DNA of 64,000 nucleotides from the NCBI GenBank assembly GCA_903908595.1, contig CAIVSN010000142.1, forward strand, positions 20,058-84,057, in the 5' to 3' direction. Numbering within the stretch: the stretch's first letter is position 1; every line of letters starts with the position of its first letter. The position numbers and the translations under genes were made by a program. This DNA is from an uncultured bacterium (GTDB lineage Bacteria; Patescibacteriota; Gracilibacteria; BD1-5; UBA2023). The notes under the pieces are model-generated. The model saw only the letters and a program-made list of their open reading frames with translations. It did not search any database and was not told the origin of the DNA. Of the stretch, positions 55,102-64,000 are shown piece by piece.

Positions 55102-56496
55102 ATGGTTTTTGATTCCGCGTTCCGCAAGGAAAAACGGAAAAAAATGCCATCGAACCATTTTCTCTCAAGCCTGCATTTCCTCCTCCACGAGTTCCCGAAG
55201 TCATTTTGGAAATTTCCCACCGGTATCGGGATCGGCCGAAGTGTGGGAACCGTCCTCCTGTATTTTTTTGGAAACCGGAGGTATTTCACGGAAGCTTCGG
55301 AAGCACCGACGGCATCCCAAAAGGCAAAAAATTCAAAGCGTTCCGGCTTCACCCTGATAGAGATGGTGATTTCGATAACGCTGTTTTCCGGCATCCTCCT
55401 CGCGGCGTTCTCGGCGTTCGGGAACATTGCCCATTTCAAGAACAAGATCGTTTCCGACGTCGACGTATACGAACAGCTCTACGTTTCCGTGGAACAGCTT
55501 ACGACGATCATCAAGGACGGCGGGGATATCGACTACGAGGAATATTTCAACCGTTCCGTACTGGGAACCTCGCTATCATGAGGGCACTACCACGTGCCAA
55601 GCGGATACGGCAATTACGGATCCGACGGCACCTTGAAGACGCTCACGTTCTGAAACAGCGGGTACCATTGCCGGAGCAGTTCGCCAACCTCCTCGGTCAC
55701 TAGCTCCGGTTGTGCCCTGGATGTGGCGCTGAACGATTCGTCGGTATCCCAAGCGGGAAAAAATCAAAGGTATGGGCAATACAAGCTCCAATTCTTCGAT
55801 TACAACAGCCGGGGAAACAATGACACGACGATTTGTGACGGCCGTGGCAAACCCGGAAAGTCGCTCGGGGATCAGGACTGCGACAACAGCATTACCGGCG
55901 ACTACGACGACGAATCCCTCGGGCTCGGTCCGGCGGTTTTCCCAAAAAACCTCCCGCTTCCGGAACTCTACCTCGTCAACAAAAGCGGGGCGATCCCGAC
56001 CCGGCTCTTCCTGAGGCTCAAGATCGAGCGGGATCCCGACGCGCCCCCCACGGCCCCTTGCGATACGACGGGCGCAGGGTCGGGATCGGGCTGCATCGGC
56101 AGGCTCCAAATGCTTCGCCTCATTGGTAAAGACCTAGGATCCGATCATGCCAAAACCGGTTCCGCCCCGTCATATGACGGAAAAATCGATACTTGGGAGT
56201 GTCAACAGGATTTCCCTTGCAGATCGGTAAAAAACATGTACGATAATTACTTGCCGACGGGAGTAGACAGCGAATGGATCGACGTTTTCAGCAGGGATAT
56301 TTCGGTGAATTCGGCCCAGTTTTTCCTGAACCCGAACCTGGATTATAACCTCGCCTGGAAAGACACGAGCGATACGCTCGCGAATTCGTACCTCAGGATG
56401 CGGCTCAGCCTCGGGTACAGCTGGAAAAAGCGCAAGCTTATCAAGCTCGCCGTACCGGAAATCAATATCACCACCACGCTCAACCTAAGAAAATAA
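55102..56496 (+). CDS. Type IV pilin-like protein (long leader, exact start uncertain)
   Basis: KNSKRSGFTLIEMVISITLFSGILLAAFSAFG prepilin motif; ORFs 55006..55581 and 55723..56496 in one frame across TGA. Confidence 0.75.
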
Positions 56497-56499
56497 ACT

Positions 56500-57552
56500 A
56501 TGTTCCAACTCGCCCGCGACCGAACCGGTTCCGCCCTCATGGTATCCATGGCCCTCATGGGAGTGCTTTCGCTCATGATGATCCTGCTCATGGAAAAGAT
56601 CATCCCTGCCAGCCAGGCCACGAAGGGGATTGAACACAGCGCGGTAGCCCTGTATCGAAGCGCTTCCATGATAGAAAAAGCCTTCGCTACCATGAATTAT
56701 AAGAAACCGGGGGAAGCCACGGGAAACGGAACCCAGAGCTGGGCTTCCGGGAGCGGGACCTACAGCATAACCCAAAACAGCGCGATCATCCCGATTCCCG
56801 GCAAGGGGAACAGCGAGTACGATTCGAACTGGAATCGCATCAACGCGGGGAATCCGATACAGCTAAAAATCAAACCTTTGTCACAAGATAACCTGAAACT
56901 ACTCTTGCTGGAAATGGTAATCGACTTACGGATGCCGAAATTGGGAAGCTCGGACCTAAAAGCGGGAGATTCGATTGCGACGCAATTTTTCACGGGAAGC
57001 GCAGCATATTCGGTATTGACGGTAAGCCTTTCGAATAGCGCTGGAACAACCTTGACCGCCCATTACGGCACGGGATGCGCACCTGACCTGGCAGCATTGA
57101 AAAATTGAATCAATGCCACCATGATCAATAGACCGGATCCCATAAAACTCGGGGATATCTGTATGAAAAACCTTACCAATACCGCGGCACCCAAGAGTTT
57201 GTCGCTCCAACTGGGGAGTGCGAGTAACCCTAATTTCTGCCTCAGCGGAGGCTGCACGCTCAAATTCAATCTCGTAAACAAGCTCCAAAATGCCAACGCG
57301 AAAAGCGTGCCGTACCTGGAATACCGAATCAGAAAATATACCACCCTGAATACTGACGAAAGCTGCTTTTCGCAATATCCGCCGCTCGGCACATGCGGCT
57401 CATATGGCGCGATGGAATTGGACAGCGCGATAGCCCTTCCCTTTACCACCGTCAGTTCCGAAGGTATGGCCAACGGCTTCCGCCGTACCAACAAGAGGGA
57501 TCTCCAACAGCTTACCACGAGCGAAGAACTGGACTTCGCCGTTTTCCAATAG
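56500..57552 (+). CDS. PilX/minor-pilin-like protein
   Basis: MFQLARDRTGSALMVSMALMGVLSLMMILLMEKII; two ORFs joined across TGA. Confidence 0.55.
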
Positions 57553-57553
57553 C

Positions 57554-58537
57554 ATGGAAACCATCGATATCTCCGCAGCGGACGAATGACAACGCCTCGA
57601 CCGGTATCTACGGAAGCTTCTCCCATCGGCACCGCTCTCGGGAATATACAAGCTTGCCCGGACCGGAAAAATCAAAATCGATGGCAAACGTGTCGATAAT
57701 GAATATCGCGTCGAAGCGTGAGACCGGTTGGAAATCCATCTCCCCGAAGATCAAATCGCAGCCTTCCAAAAAGCAGCGGAACTTCCGATTTTGCCAACAT
57801 TGACAAACAACGAGTTTCCGAAATGGATCATTTATGAAGACGATTCAATCCTGGCATTGAACAAACCGGCAAAAATCAATGTCCATCCTGGCGACCACAA
57901 AACGACGGAAGTGTCCATAATCCAGTTGGCTCAAGACTATCTCTGAGCCAAATCCCGCACTCCGATCTTTGCCCCGTCGCTCGTTCACCGGATTGATCGT
58001 GATACCACGGGGGTGCTCTTGATTGCCAAAGATCGACACGGTTTGAATTTTTTGCTGGAAGAATTGCAGGCGCACCGGATACGGAAGGAATACCTGGCCA
58101 TAGCGGTCGGGGAACTGAAGGGGGGCAATTCGATCCGAAGCCCGTTGCTCCGTGTCGAAAACGCGAAGAACGAATCGAAAGTCCGGATCGACCCCGCATG
58201 ACAAAAAGCAATCACCCACTATCGGAGCCTCGCCGTCGGCGGCGGGCTCAGTCTGCTGGAAGTCGGTCTCGAAACGGGAAGGATGCATCAGATTCGGGTG
58301 CACTTGAGCTCCATCGGGCATCCGATTCTCGGGGATGCCGCATACGGAAGCACTTCCGCAAACCGGAATTATACCCTCAAATGAACCGCCCAACGGCAAA
58401 TGCTCCACGCCTGGAAGCTCGAATTCACCCATCCGGAAACCCGAAAAAAAATGACGGTTACGGCTCCGATACCCCTGGACATGCAATCGGTGATTTCCAC
58501 CTATCTTCCCGTGCTCTGAGCGTTCGATGCCTTGTAA
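57554..58537 (+). CDS. RluC/RluD-family rRNA pseudouridine synthase
   Basis: QRLDRYLRKLLP...KIKIDGKRV; VHRIDRDTTGVLLIAKD; LETGRMHQIRVHLSSIGHPILGDAAYG; split only by TGA; stop TAA. Confidence 0.9.
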
Positions 58538-59520
58538 ATAACCTGCCCGATCGGGTTCATCGTATCCCGGAGATATTCGCGGATCATCAGGTACCGGTCT
58601 TCGATCATGACCATGAGGATATGCGAACCATAGGTCTGCTCGAACTCGCGGTACGCGTCGAACGCGTCGTCGAATACCTTCTGGGTGTGGGCGATTTCGT
58701 TCGTAGTACGATTGCCAATATCGCCGATAGCCGTCGCGATCGATTCGCTGCTCGGGAACCGGTCATCGGGAGCATTGGGATTCGCGGCACTGGAACCTCT
58801 CATCTTGTTCTCGTTCTTAATGACTTCCGACAGCTGGTTCCTGACATTGAAATCGACATAGTCCAAATAGTGACGGTAATTGCAGTACTCAATGATGCTT
58901 CCCCGCACCAGGGAACGCTTGACGCTCAGTTCCGAACCCTCGCCTTCTTCCTTGGAAACGTTCCGGCAACCACGGGTGGTCATCTGAGCTTCGATTTGCT
59001 GAGTAGCCTGTTCTAGTTTCCGGACGATGTTGGTACCCTCGGGCTTGAACTGTTTAACGAGGCGGGTATGGATTTTGTATTTCGCGTTCAGGACCGCGCA
59101 GGCATACACGGCATTCATGCGCTCTTTATAGAGCAGGGAGGCTTTTTCGACTTGCGATCCAAGGGGAAGATTCTGGCTTTCCAAAGCCACGGTCGCCTGC
59201 AATTCGTCCTGAGTGCCTTTGACTTCCTCGATACCCTTCTTGAATTTTTCGTTGGACTGGGGATCGAAAATATCGGGGTAGTATATTTTTTTTATCGTCA
59301 GGAGTTCGGTGGGAATCTTTTGGTTCGTTCCCAAAGGGGTATTCCAGGGCGGTGCCTTGCTGGTGTCGGATTCGTAACACATGGCGTCGACGGCGTCGGT
59401 ATACCCTTGGTATTTGCCCAATTCGGGTGGCTCTTCCGCCTGAGCGTGCCCCAATAAAAACAAGAATACGGCCGATATTCAGAAACCGATACGCAATGTG
59501 CGAAAATTTACATGACTCAT
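58501..59520 (-). CDS. Exported protein, pilus/secretion-associated by context
   Basis: Signal peptide MSHVNFRTLRIGF(G)ISAVFLFLLGHAQAEEPPEL; stop TAG; convergent overlap with the rlu gene. Confidence 0.6.
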
Positions 59521-61904
59521 ATGCGAAAATTAATTTCCTTTTCTATAAATTCCCTTTCCCGTCCGTATTTCAAGCGGGAAATCTCCCGATACGCCTTGGC
59601 GAGTTTGAGATTTCCCGTCTCCAGGTACGGACTGGTCGGGGTAAGGCTGAACGGTGTCGATGGTTGTCCATCTATGGCAATTTTGGCAACTCACTTGTAC
59701 TTATCCATGTTCACGAGGTCCATGTCGGAAAACGCTGGGTTGAACTGCTTTGCCAAAAATTCCGCATCTTCGGGACCGACCTTGTACGACATCATCGACC
59801 CGACGTTCCCGAAAATCGCGTCCTTGAGATTCACGTTCGACTTGGTCAGCGCGTCGGATTTCTGGAGCTGTCCGAGATACTGGTGGGCTACCACGAGCCC
59901 AAGCCGGTACTTCCGGGCTTCGGAAAGGATGGATTCGATGGATTCGGTGATGTAGTTCTGGAACTCGTCGATATAGAGGAAAAAATCGTGTCGATCCTGT
60001 CTATCGATACTCTGCCTCCGCATGGCGGCCATCTGGATCTTGGATACCAGGATCAGCCCGAGGAGATTCGAATTGAAGTCCCCCAATACCCCCTTGGACA
60101 GGTTGATAAAGAGGATTTTCGACGTCTGCATGCAATCGTAGACATCGAACGAGCTCTTCGTCTGCCCGATAATGTTCCGCATCAGCTTGTTCGTGATGAA
60201 CCCGCCGAATTTCGCGGCGAAATACGGGATGATTTCGCCTTTTTCGCGCTCCCCCATCTTGGCGAACGTCTGGTCCCACCAGCCGCGTACTACGGGGTCT
60301 TTGACCGTCCGACGACGCTCTTTCTGGAATTCGTCGTCCGTAAAGAGCCGAAGGATGTCCGTAAGGGCACAGCCTCCGGGATAGTCCATGAGCGTCAGTA
60401 CCCCGTTGCGGAAATAGTCCTGGATTCGAGGTCCGAATATCTCGGATCCGAAGAGCTTGATCATGATATTGAGCGCGTCCTGGGCCACGATCTGCTTCTC
60501 GTCGTCGCTTCCCGCTTCGAGAATGTTGATACCGAGCGGCCTCGCCATATCCGCGGGATCGAAATAGATGATATCCTCGGAACGGGTTTTCGGGACGAAC
60601 GGGAGCAAATCCTTGGCCAGGTCGCCATGGGGATCGATTACCGCGATGCCGCGCCCGGCCCGGATATCCTGACGGGCCATGGACTGGAGTATGCTTGATT
60701 TTCCCGTACCCGTCTGCCCGATGACGTAGAAATGCCGGAACCGGTCCTCGTTCTTGAGGTAGATATTCCTCGTAACGCCCTGATAGGTATTGGTACCGAG
60801 CAGCAATCCTTCGTGGGGAATATTGATAGGCGCCTTCACGATTTTGAAATTCTGCCATCGGATTTCCGCGATGCGGTTGTACTTGGAATGGGGAAAATGG
60901 AAGAGCGACGCCAATTCTTCGGTCGTAAATATCGTCGAATGCGAAGAGTTCGACGACCTCGCGAGGTATTGTGCCAGAAACTGATCAAACGCGCGAATTC
61001 GGGTAAGCTTGAGGCTATTATATCCCGGAGCTCCATACTGGGCATAGGCTGCGGCGATATTCGACACGATGGACTCGATGGACTTTTCGTGCACGCCCGC
61101 CGCCAGCACCCGGATCGAGGTACGGAAACCCGTCTTCTTGGCCTTCTCGCGGATTCACTCCTTTTCCGTCGCGTGCTCGTCGGAATCGTGGGAATCCTTC
61201 GATTCATGGTCGTCCACCCCGCCGAACAGGGTGCCGAAAAGTTTTCCGATACCGAATCCGTGACCGGATTTCCCCAATGATTTCTCGAATTTGAGCGCTT
61301 TGGATTGCCAAGTATCGCGCATGGGGGAAATCGCGATCTGGACGATTGCGCTTTCCGCCGGAGAAAGCTTGGCTAACGCTCCAAGTACCGCGTTCATCGG
61401 ATCGGATTCGAGCTTCTGATAGGATTTGATGGGTTCGAAATACGACTTCTTCGTAATGAGCTGGCCTCAGCGAACCACGTTGCGCCCCTCGAAAATATTC
61501 ATTTCGTCGATTTGTTCCACGAGCGCATCCGAATACATTCCGGTTATCAGCTTCTCGATGGCTCACCGGATTTTGGTAGGAGCGACTACCACGAGCGAAA
61601 TCTCCCCCGCATGGGAAACGATCTCGAGCGAAAGGCTGGAAGCACCGAAAAAACGGCTCATGAACCCGTTCTCCCCCATGGACCGGAAACCGACGAGGAG
61701 TTGTTCCATCAGGCTGATTTGCTCTTTGAAATCCCGGGTCGTCTCCCGCTTCTCATCGCTATCGCTGTCTCTCCGTGGCAAGAGGACGCGCAAAAACACG
61801 ATATCGAGCATCTGTCCGAAACGGCGATGTCGGTAATACCGAGCCAGCAATACCCCGAAAAATACGAGGACTCCAGCGGAAATAGCGAGGGTGATTCCAT
61901 TCAT
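59508..61904 (-). CDS. Type IV secretion-like ATPase, paralogue of 48489..51404, 798 aa
   Basis: ORFs 61563..61904, 61155..61397, 59691..61109 in one frame across TGA; VIGQTGTGKSSILQSMARQDIRAGRGIAVIDPHGDLAKDLLPF; FLYIDEFQNYITESIESILSEARKY; stop TAA. Confidence 0.8.
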
Positions 61905-61936
61905 AAGCAGAGTATATCAGACATGGCGGAAAACAC

Positions 61937-61964
61937 AAAAAATCCCCCGTCCAGGGAGATTTTT
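61937..61964. terminator. Terminator T1
   Basis: AAAAAATCCCCCGTCCAGGGAGATTTTT. Confidence 0.6.
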
Positions 61965-62040
61965 CATTTGCTTCTGCTATTTTTTAGCATGCATAAAAGG
62001 GATTTAAAAAGTAAACATTGTCTGGTTCAATTCATGAGAA

Positions 62041-62301
62041 TTATTTATACACATCTCATCTCGCTCAAATCTTTATAACGGATATTATCAATTGATCTTT
62101 TTCCATTTTGTAAATGACTCGGTATTTTCAGACTCTGAGCCTATATCTTTTTTCTTCTTTGGGTTGCAATATCTTGATATCAAGCAGATCCGTCCTTCAA
62201 ACAGACAAGATGGTCAAGCTTTCTTCTATTTCTTCCTGATACTTTGACGGTATGGATAAAAACTCTTTCGCGGCCGATTTTTTGAAAACTATCTTATACA
62301 T
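62041..62301 (-). CDS. RelE/ParE-family toxin with four in-frame UGA
   Basis: MYKIVFKKSAAKEFLSIPSKYQEEIEESLTILSV(G)RTDLLDIKILQPKEEKRYRLRV(G)KYRVIYKMEKDQLIISVIKI(G)AR(G)DVYK, stop TAA; RYRLRVGxYRVIY and IGxRxDVY are RelE-family hallmarks. Confidence 0.87.
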
Positions 62302-62452
62302 TCGTGAGCTTTTTATTAAGCTTTACGAATTTTTTCAATTCCTCAAAATCAAAATCTTCTTCCGTTTCACGAACACGGAGTTCATTCAATTCCTGAGTAG
62401 ATATTTCTTCAATATCAAAGGAACTACTGTTCTTAAAATTTGATAGACTCAT
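62294..62452 (-). CDS. Cognate small antitoxin (52 aa), overlapping the toxin start by 8 nt
   Basis: MSLSNFKNSSSFDIEEISTQELNELRVRETEEDFDFEELKKFVKLNKKLTNV. Confidence 0.65.
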   Translation of the reverse strand: MSLSNFKNSSSFDIEEISTQELNELRVRETEEDFDFEELKKFVKLNKKLTNV

Positions 62453-62525
62453 GTTTTCAAAAAAATTATGCAACAAATATAGTATATCCAAACCCGAAGA
62501 AAAACAAAAACAACCCGGAAATTCA

Positions 62526-62553
62526 CAAAAAATCCCCCGTCTCCGAAGAGAAG
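62526..62553. terminator. Terminator T2
   Basis: AAAAAATCCCCCGTCTCCGAAGAGAAGGGGGATTTTT. Confidence 0.75.
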
Positions 62554-62592
62554 GGGGATTTTTCTATAACCCTTTGTACACATCTCCACGTT

Positions 62593-62758
62593 TATACCCA
62601 ATAGGAATTGGTTTTCGGTATTTTACGGTCATAGATTCGGAACAGGTTTTATTTTTCTTCTTTCGGGAGCTTATCGGGAATAAGTGACCGAAGAAAAAAA
62701 TAAAAGATGTCCGGATACGTGGCTGGAAAAACCGGGAAACCAATTCCTATTGGGTATA
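62593..62758. repeat. E1 palindromic repeat, copy I
   Basis: tatacccaataggaattggttttcggtattttacggtcatag...ccgggaaaccaattcctattgggtata. Confidence 0.88.
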
Positions 62759-62967
62759 TCTATCTTTACTATCTGAATAGAATCTCATTTGGAAAAGAGT
62801 ATACGGTACTTGGAAGTCTTTAATCGAAAAATATTAATTTTCCCTTGGAGTGGCTTGATATCGTATCAGGAAACATTGCCGGTCAGCAAATCATCCACGA
62901 TTTTACCAATATCGATACGCCCGGAGGAATTGATTTTGGCAATCTGCTTCTGCCATTTTTTCACCAT
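62671..62967 (-). CDS. Second RelE/HigB-like toxin whose ORF ends inside E1 copy I
   Basis: MVKKWQKQIAKINSSGRIDIGKIVDDLLTGNVS(G)YDIKPLQGKINIFRLKTSKYRILFSK(G)DSIQIVKID, then IPNRNWFPGFSSHVSGHLLFFSSVTYSR from E1, stop TAA. Confidence 0.65.
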
Positions 62968-62968
62968 A

Positions 62969-63160
62969 TTATCGAAGTGACTTGATATAGGAAAGGACTT
63001 CCGTTGCCGGTACTCATCATTCGAAATCTGCAACCGTTTCCCAACCTTCATCATGGTCGGTTCAACTGGAAAAAAAATCCAATTTTTCCAGGGTTCGGTA
63101 TTCGCTTACGGTTATCTTTACGAGAACGTTTTCTTTGTCCCTATCGGGAATTTTTGCCAT
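62969..63160 (-). CDS. Small antitoxin-like protein (63 aa) upstream of the second toxin
   Basis: MAKIPDRDKENVLVKITVSEYRTLEKLDFFSS(G)TDHDEGWETVADFE(G)(G)VPATEVLSYIKSLR, stop TAA. Confidence 0.5.
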
Positions 63161-63212
63161 ATGCCTATAATAAATAACTGGTTTGGATTATATGTAAATA
63201 AACACGAAGCAC

Positions 63213-63249
63213 AAAAAATCCCCCATCTCCGAAGAGAAGGGGGATTTTT
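63213..63249. terminator. Terminator T3
   Basis: AAAAAATCCCCCATCTCCGAAGAGAAGGGGGATTTTTTT. Confidence 0.78.
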
Positions 63250-63298
63250 TTGCAGAGTACCTTGCGGAACCGAGAAACAAGAACCTAAATCTGTAAAA

Positions 63299-64000
63299 TT
63301 ATTTTACGGAAGTAAGAGGGAATGTTTCAGCGTTCTTCGGGTAATTAGCAGCGTCGAGAGTACCTACCTGAAGGCTCGTCAGTTGAACTGACCAGTCTGG
63401 AGTCGTAGCAGTACCGTTTCCGACAGCACCAACCAACTTAACGATGTACGTTGAAGAAGTGTTAGCATCGACGGTAGTACCTGCATTGAAGGTAACTGCG
63501 CCAGTAGTTCCTACGCCAGTAGCTACGGTTGCGTTATCGCTCGCACGAACGATAGTAAGCGTACCTCCGGTGTAACCAGAGAGAACGTTTGCGAATGTAG
63601 CTCCGGAAAGGGTAACGGTGTTTTTACCGTAAGCGTATACCGTGAACCGCATAGCGTCAGTAGCAATGTTCTTGCTCGTTGGAGTTACGAGAGCCACCTT
63701 GAAGGTATTCTGGGCAACGTCGTGGGAAGGCCCAACAACGGTTACGCCAGCCATAGCAACGAGTGCTCCGTTTGACCCGGTAATGTTAGAACCGGCAGTA
63801 ACCACGTTTACTACGACGCCCGATTGATCGGTAGATGAGTTAACATCAGCGACTACGTAGAAAGTAGCAGACTTGTCCATCGCGATCGAGCTAGCAGAAC
63901 TGCTGTCAAGATTTGCGAATTTCGCTCCGTTTGCAGTAACGTCAGAAGCCGTTCCGATAACCGTACCTACGGAGTCCGTAAGGAGGATGTTAGAGAGGGC
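63299..64000 (-). CDS. S-layer/surface protein C-terminal part (5' end outside window)
   Basis: Thr/Val/Gly-rich beta protein ...MDKSATFYVVADVNSSTDQSGVVVNVVTAGSNITGSNGALVAMAGVTV...; frame open to window edge. Confidence 0.65.
   Translation of the reverse strand, partial: ALSNILLTDSVGTVIGTASDVTANGAKFANLDSSSASSIAMDKSATFYVVADVNSSTDQSGVVVNVVTAGSNITGSNGALVAMAGVTVVGPSHDVAQNTFKVALVTPTSKNIATDAMRFTVYAYGKNTVTLSGATFANVLSGYTGGTLTIVRASDNATVATGVGTTGAVTFNAGTTVDANTSSTYIVKLVGAVGNGTATTPDWSVQLTSLQVGTLDAANYPKNAETFPLTSVK

Noticed and set aside
47214-61904. Complete conjugative element
   Set aside because: No relaxase, integrase or VirB8/9/10-type genes recognised; called pilus/secretion-like only.
62593-62687. 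Short ORFs such as ...PIGIGFRYFTVIDSEQVLFFFFRELIGNK repeated across the window
   Set aside because: These are translations of E1 itself, recurring in every copy, without independent start signals or family support.
20943-62758. E1/E2 repeats as a CRISPR array
   Set aside because: Dispersed singly rather than regularly spaced; unit too long; no spacers and no cas genes.
20943-62758. E1 as an ordinary Rho-independent terminator
   Set aside because: 165-bp length, TA-flanked insertion into another repeat and dispersed positions fit a mobile palindrome better; termination could still be a secondary effect.
1-64000. Widespread pseudogenes or frameshifts suggested by fragmented ORFs
   Set aside because: Breaks are only at TGA, frames are preserved, and sequence on both sides matches the same conserved protein; code 25 explains them better.
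1-64000. UGA read as tryptophan (code 4) or as Cys
   Set aside because: UGA falls on conserved Gly sites (Walker A, RelE LRVG, VGGGK), and normal TGG Trp codons are present in the same genes.

Overview
The window reads as a bacterial chromosome segment that uses UGA as a sense codon (glycine, translation table 25, known from Gracilibacteria/BD1-5 and Absconditabacteria/SR1). Dozens of conserved genes (elp3, mfd, holA, prmC, typA, comM-like, rlmH, rluD-like and others) are split in the supplied standard-code ORF track only at in-frame TGA. Every gene end I resolved is TAA or TAG. A tRNA with a UCA anticodon, interpreted as tRNA-Gly(UCA), lies at 9498..9576 next to tRNA-Gly(GCC). I joined the track ORFs across TGA by hand, checking frame arithmetic.

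Main contents: (i) 1..~7700, a one-strand cassette abutting a tRNA-Arg gene, with a putative Rep protein, small signal/TM proteins, a large secreted protein, a C5-cytosine-methyltransferase-like protein and an Mrr-like nuclease, resembling an integrated filamentous-phage (inovirus)-like element; (ii) housekeeping genes (elp3, frr, mfd, holA, trmD, prmC, fmt, typA, rpsU, rpmE, rlmH) and six tRNAs; (iii) large secreted/surface proteins; (iv) a type IV pilus/secretion-like region at 47-62 kb with two paralogous ATPases; (v) two small toxin-antitoxin operons with UGA inside their reading frames; (vi) two families of palindromic repeats (called E1, ~165 bp, 9 copies, and E2, ~120 bp, about 7 copies), whose stems change in a compensatory way between copies. 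One E1 copy is cleanly inserted inside an E2 copy with an apparent TA duplication. A WecA/MraY-like glycosyltransferase is fused in one ORF to a type IV pilin domain. All family assignments come from motif reading without database searches.
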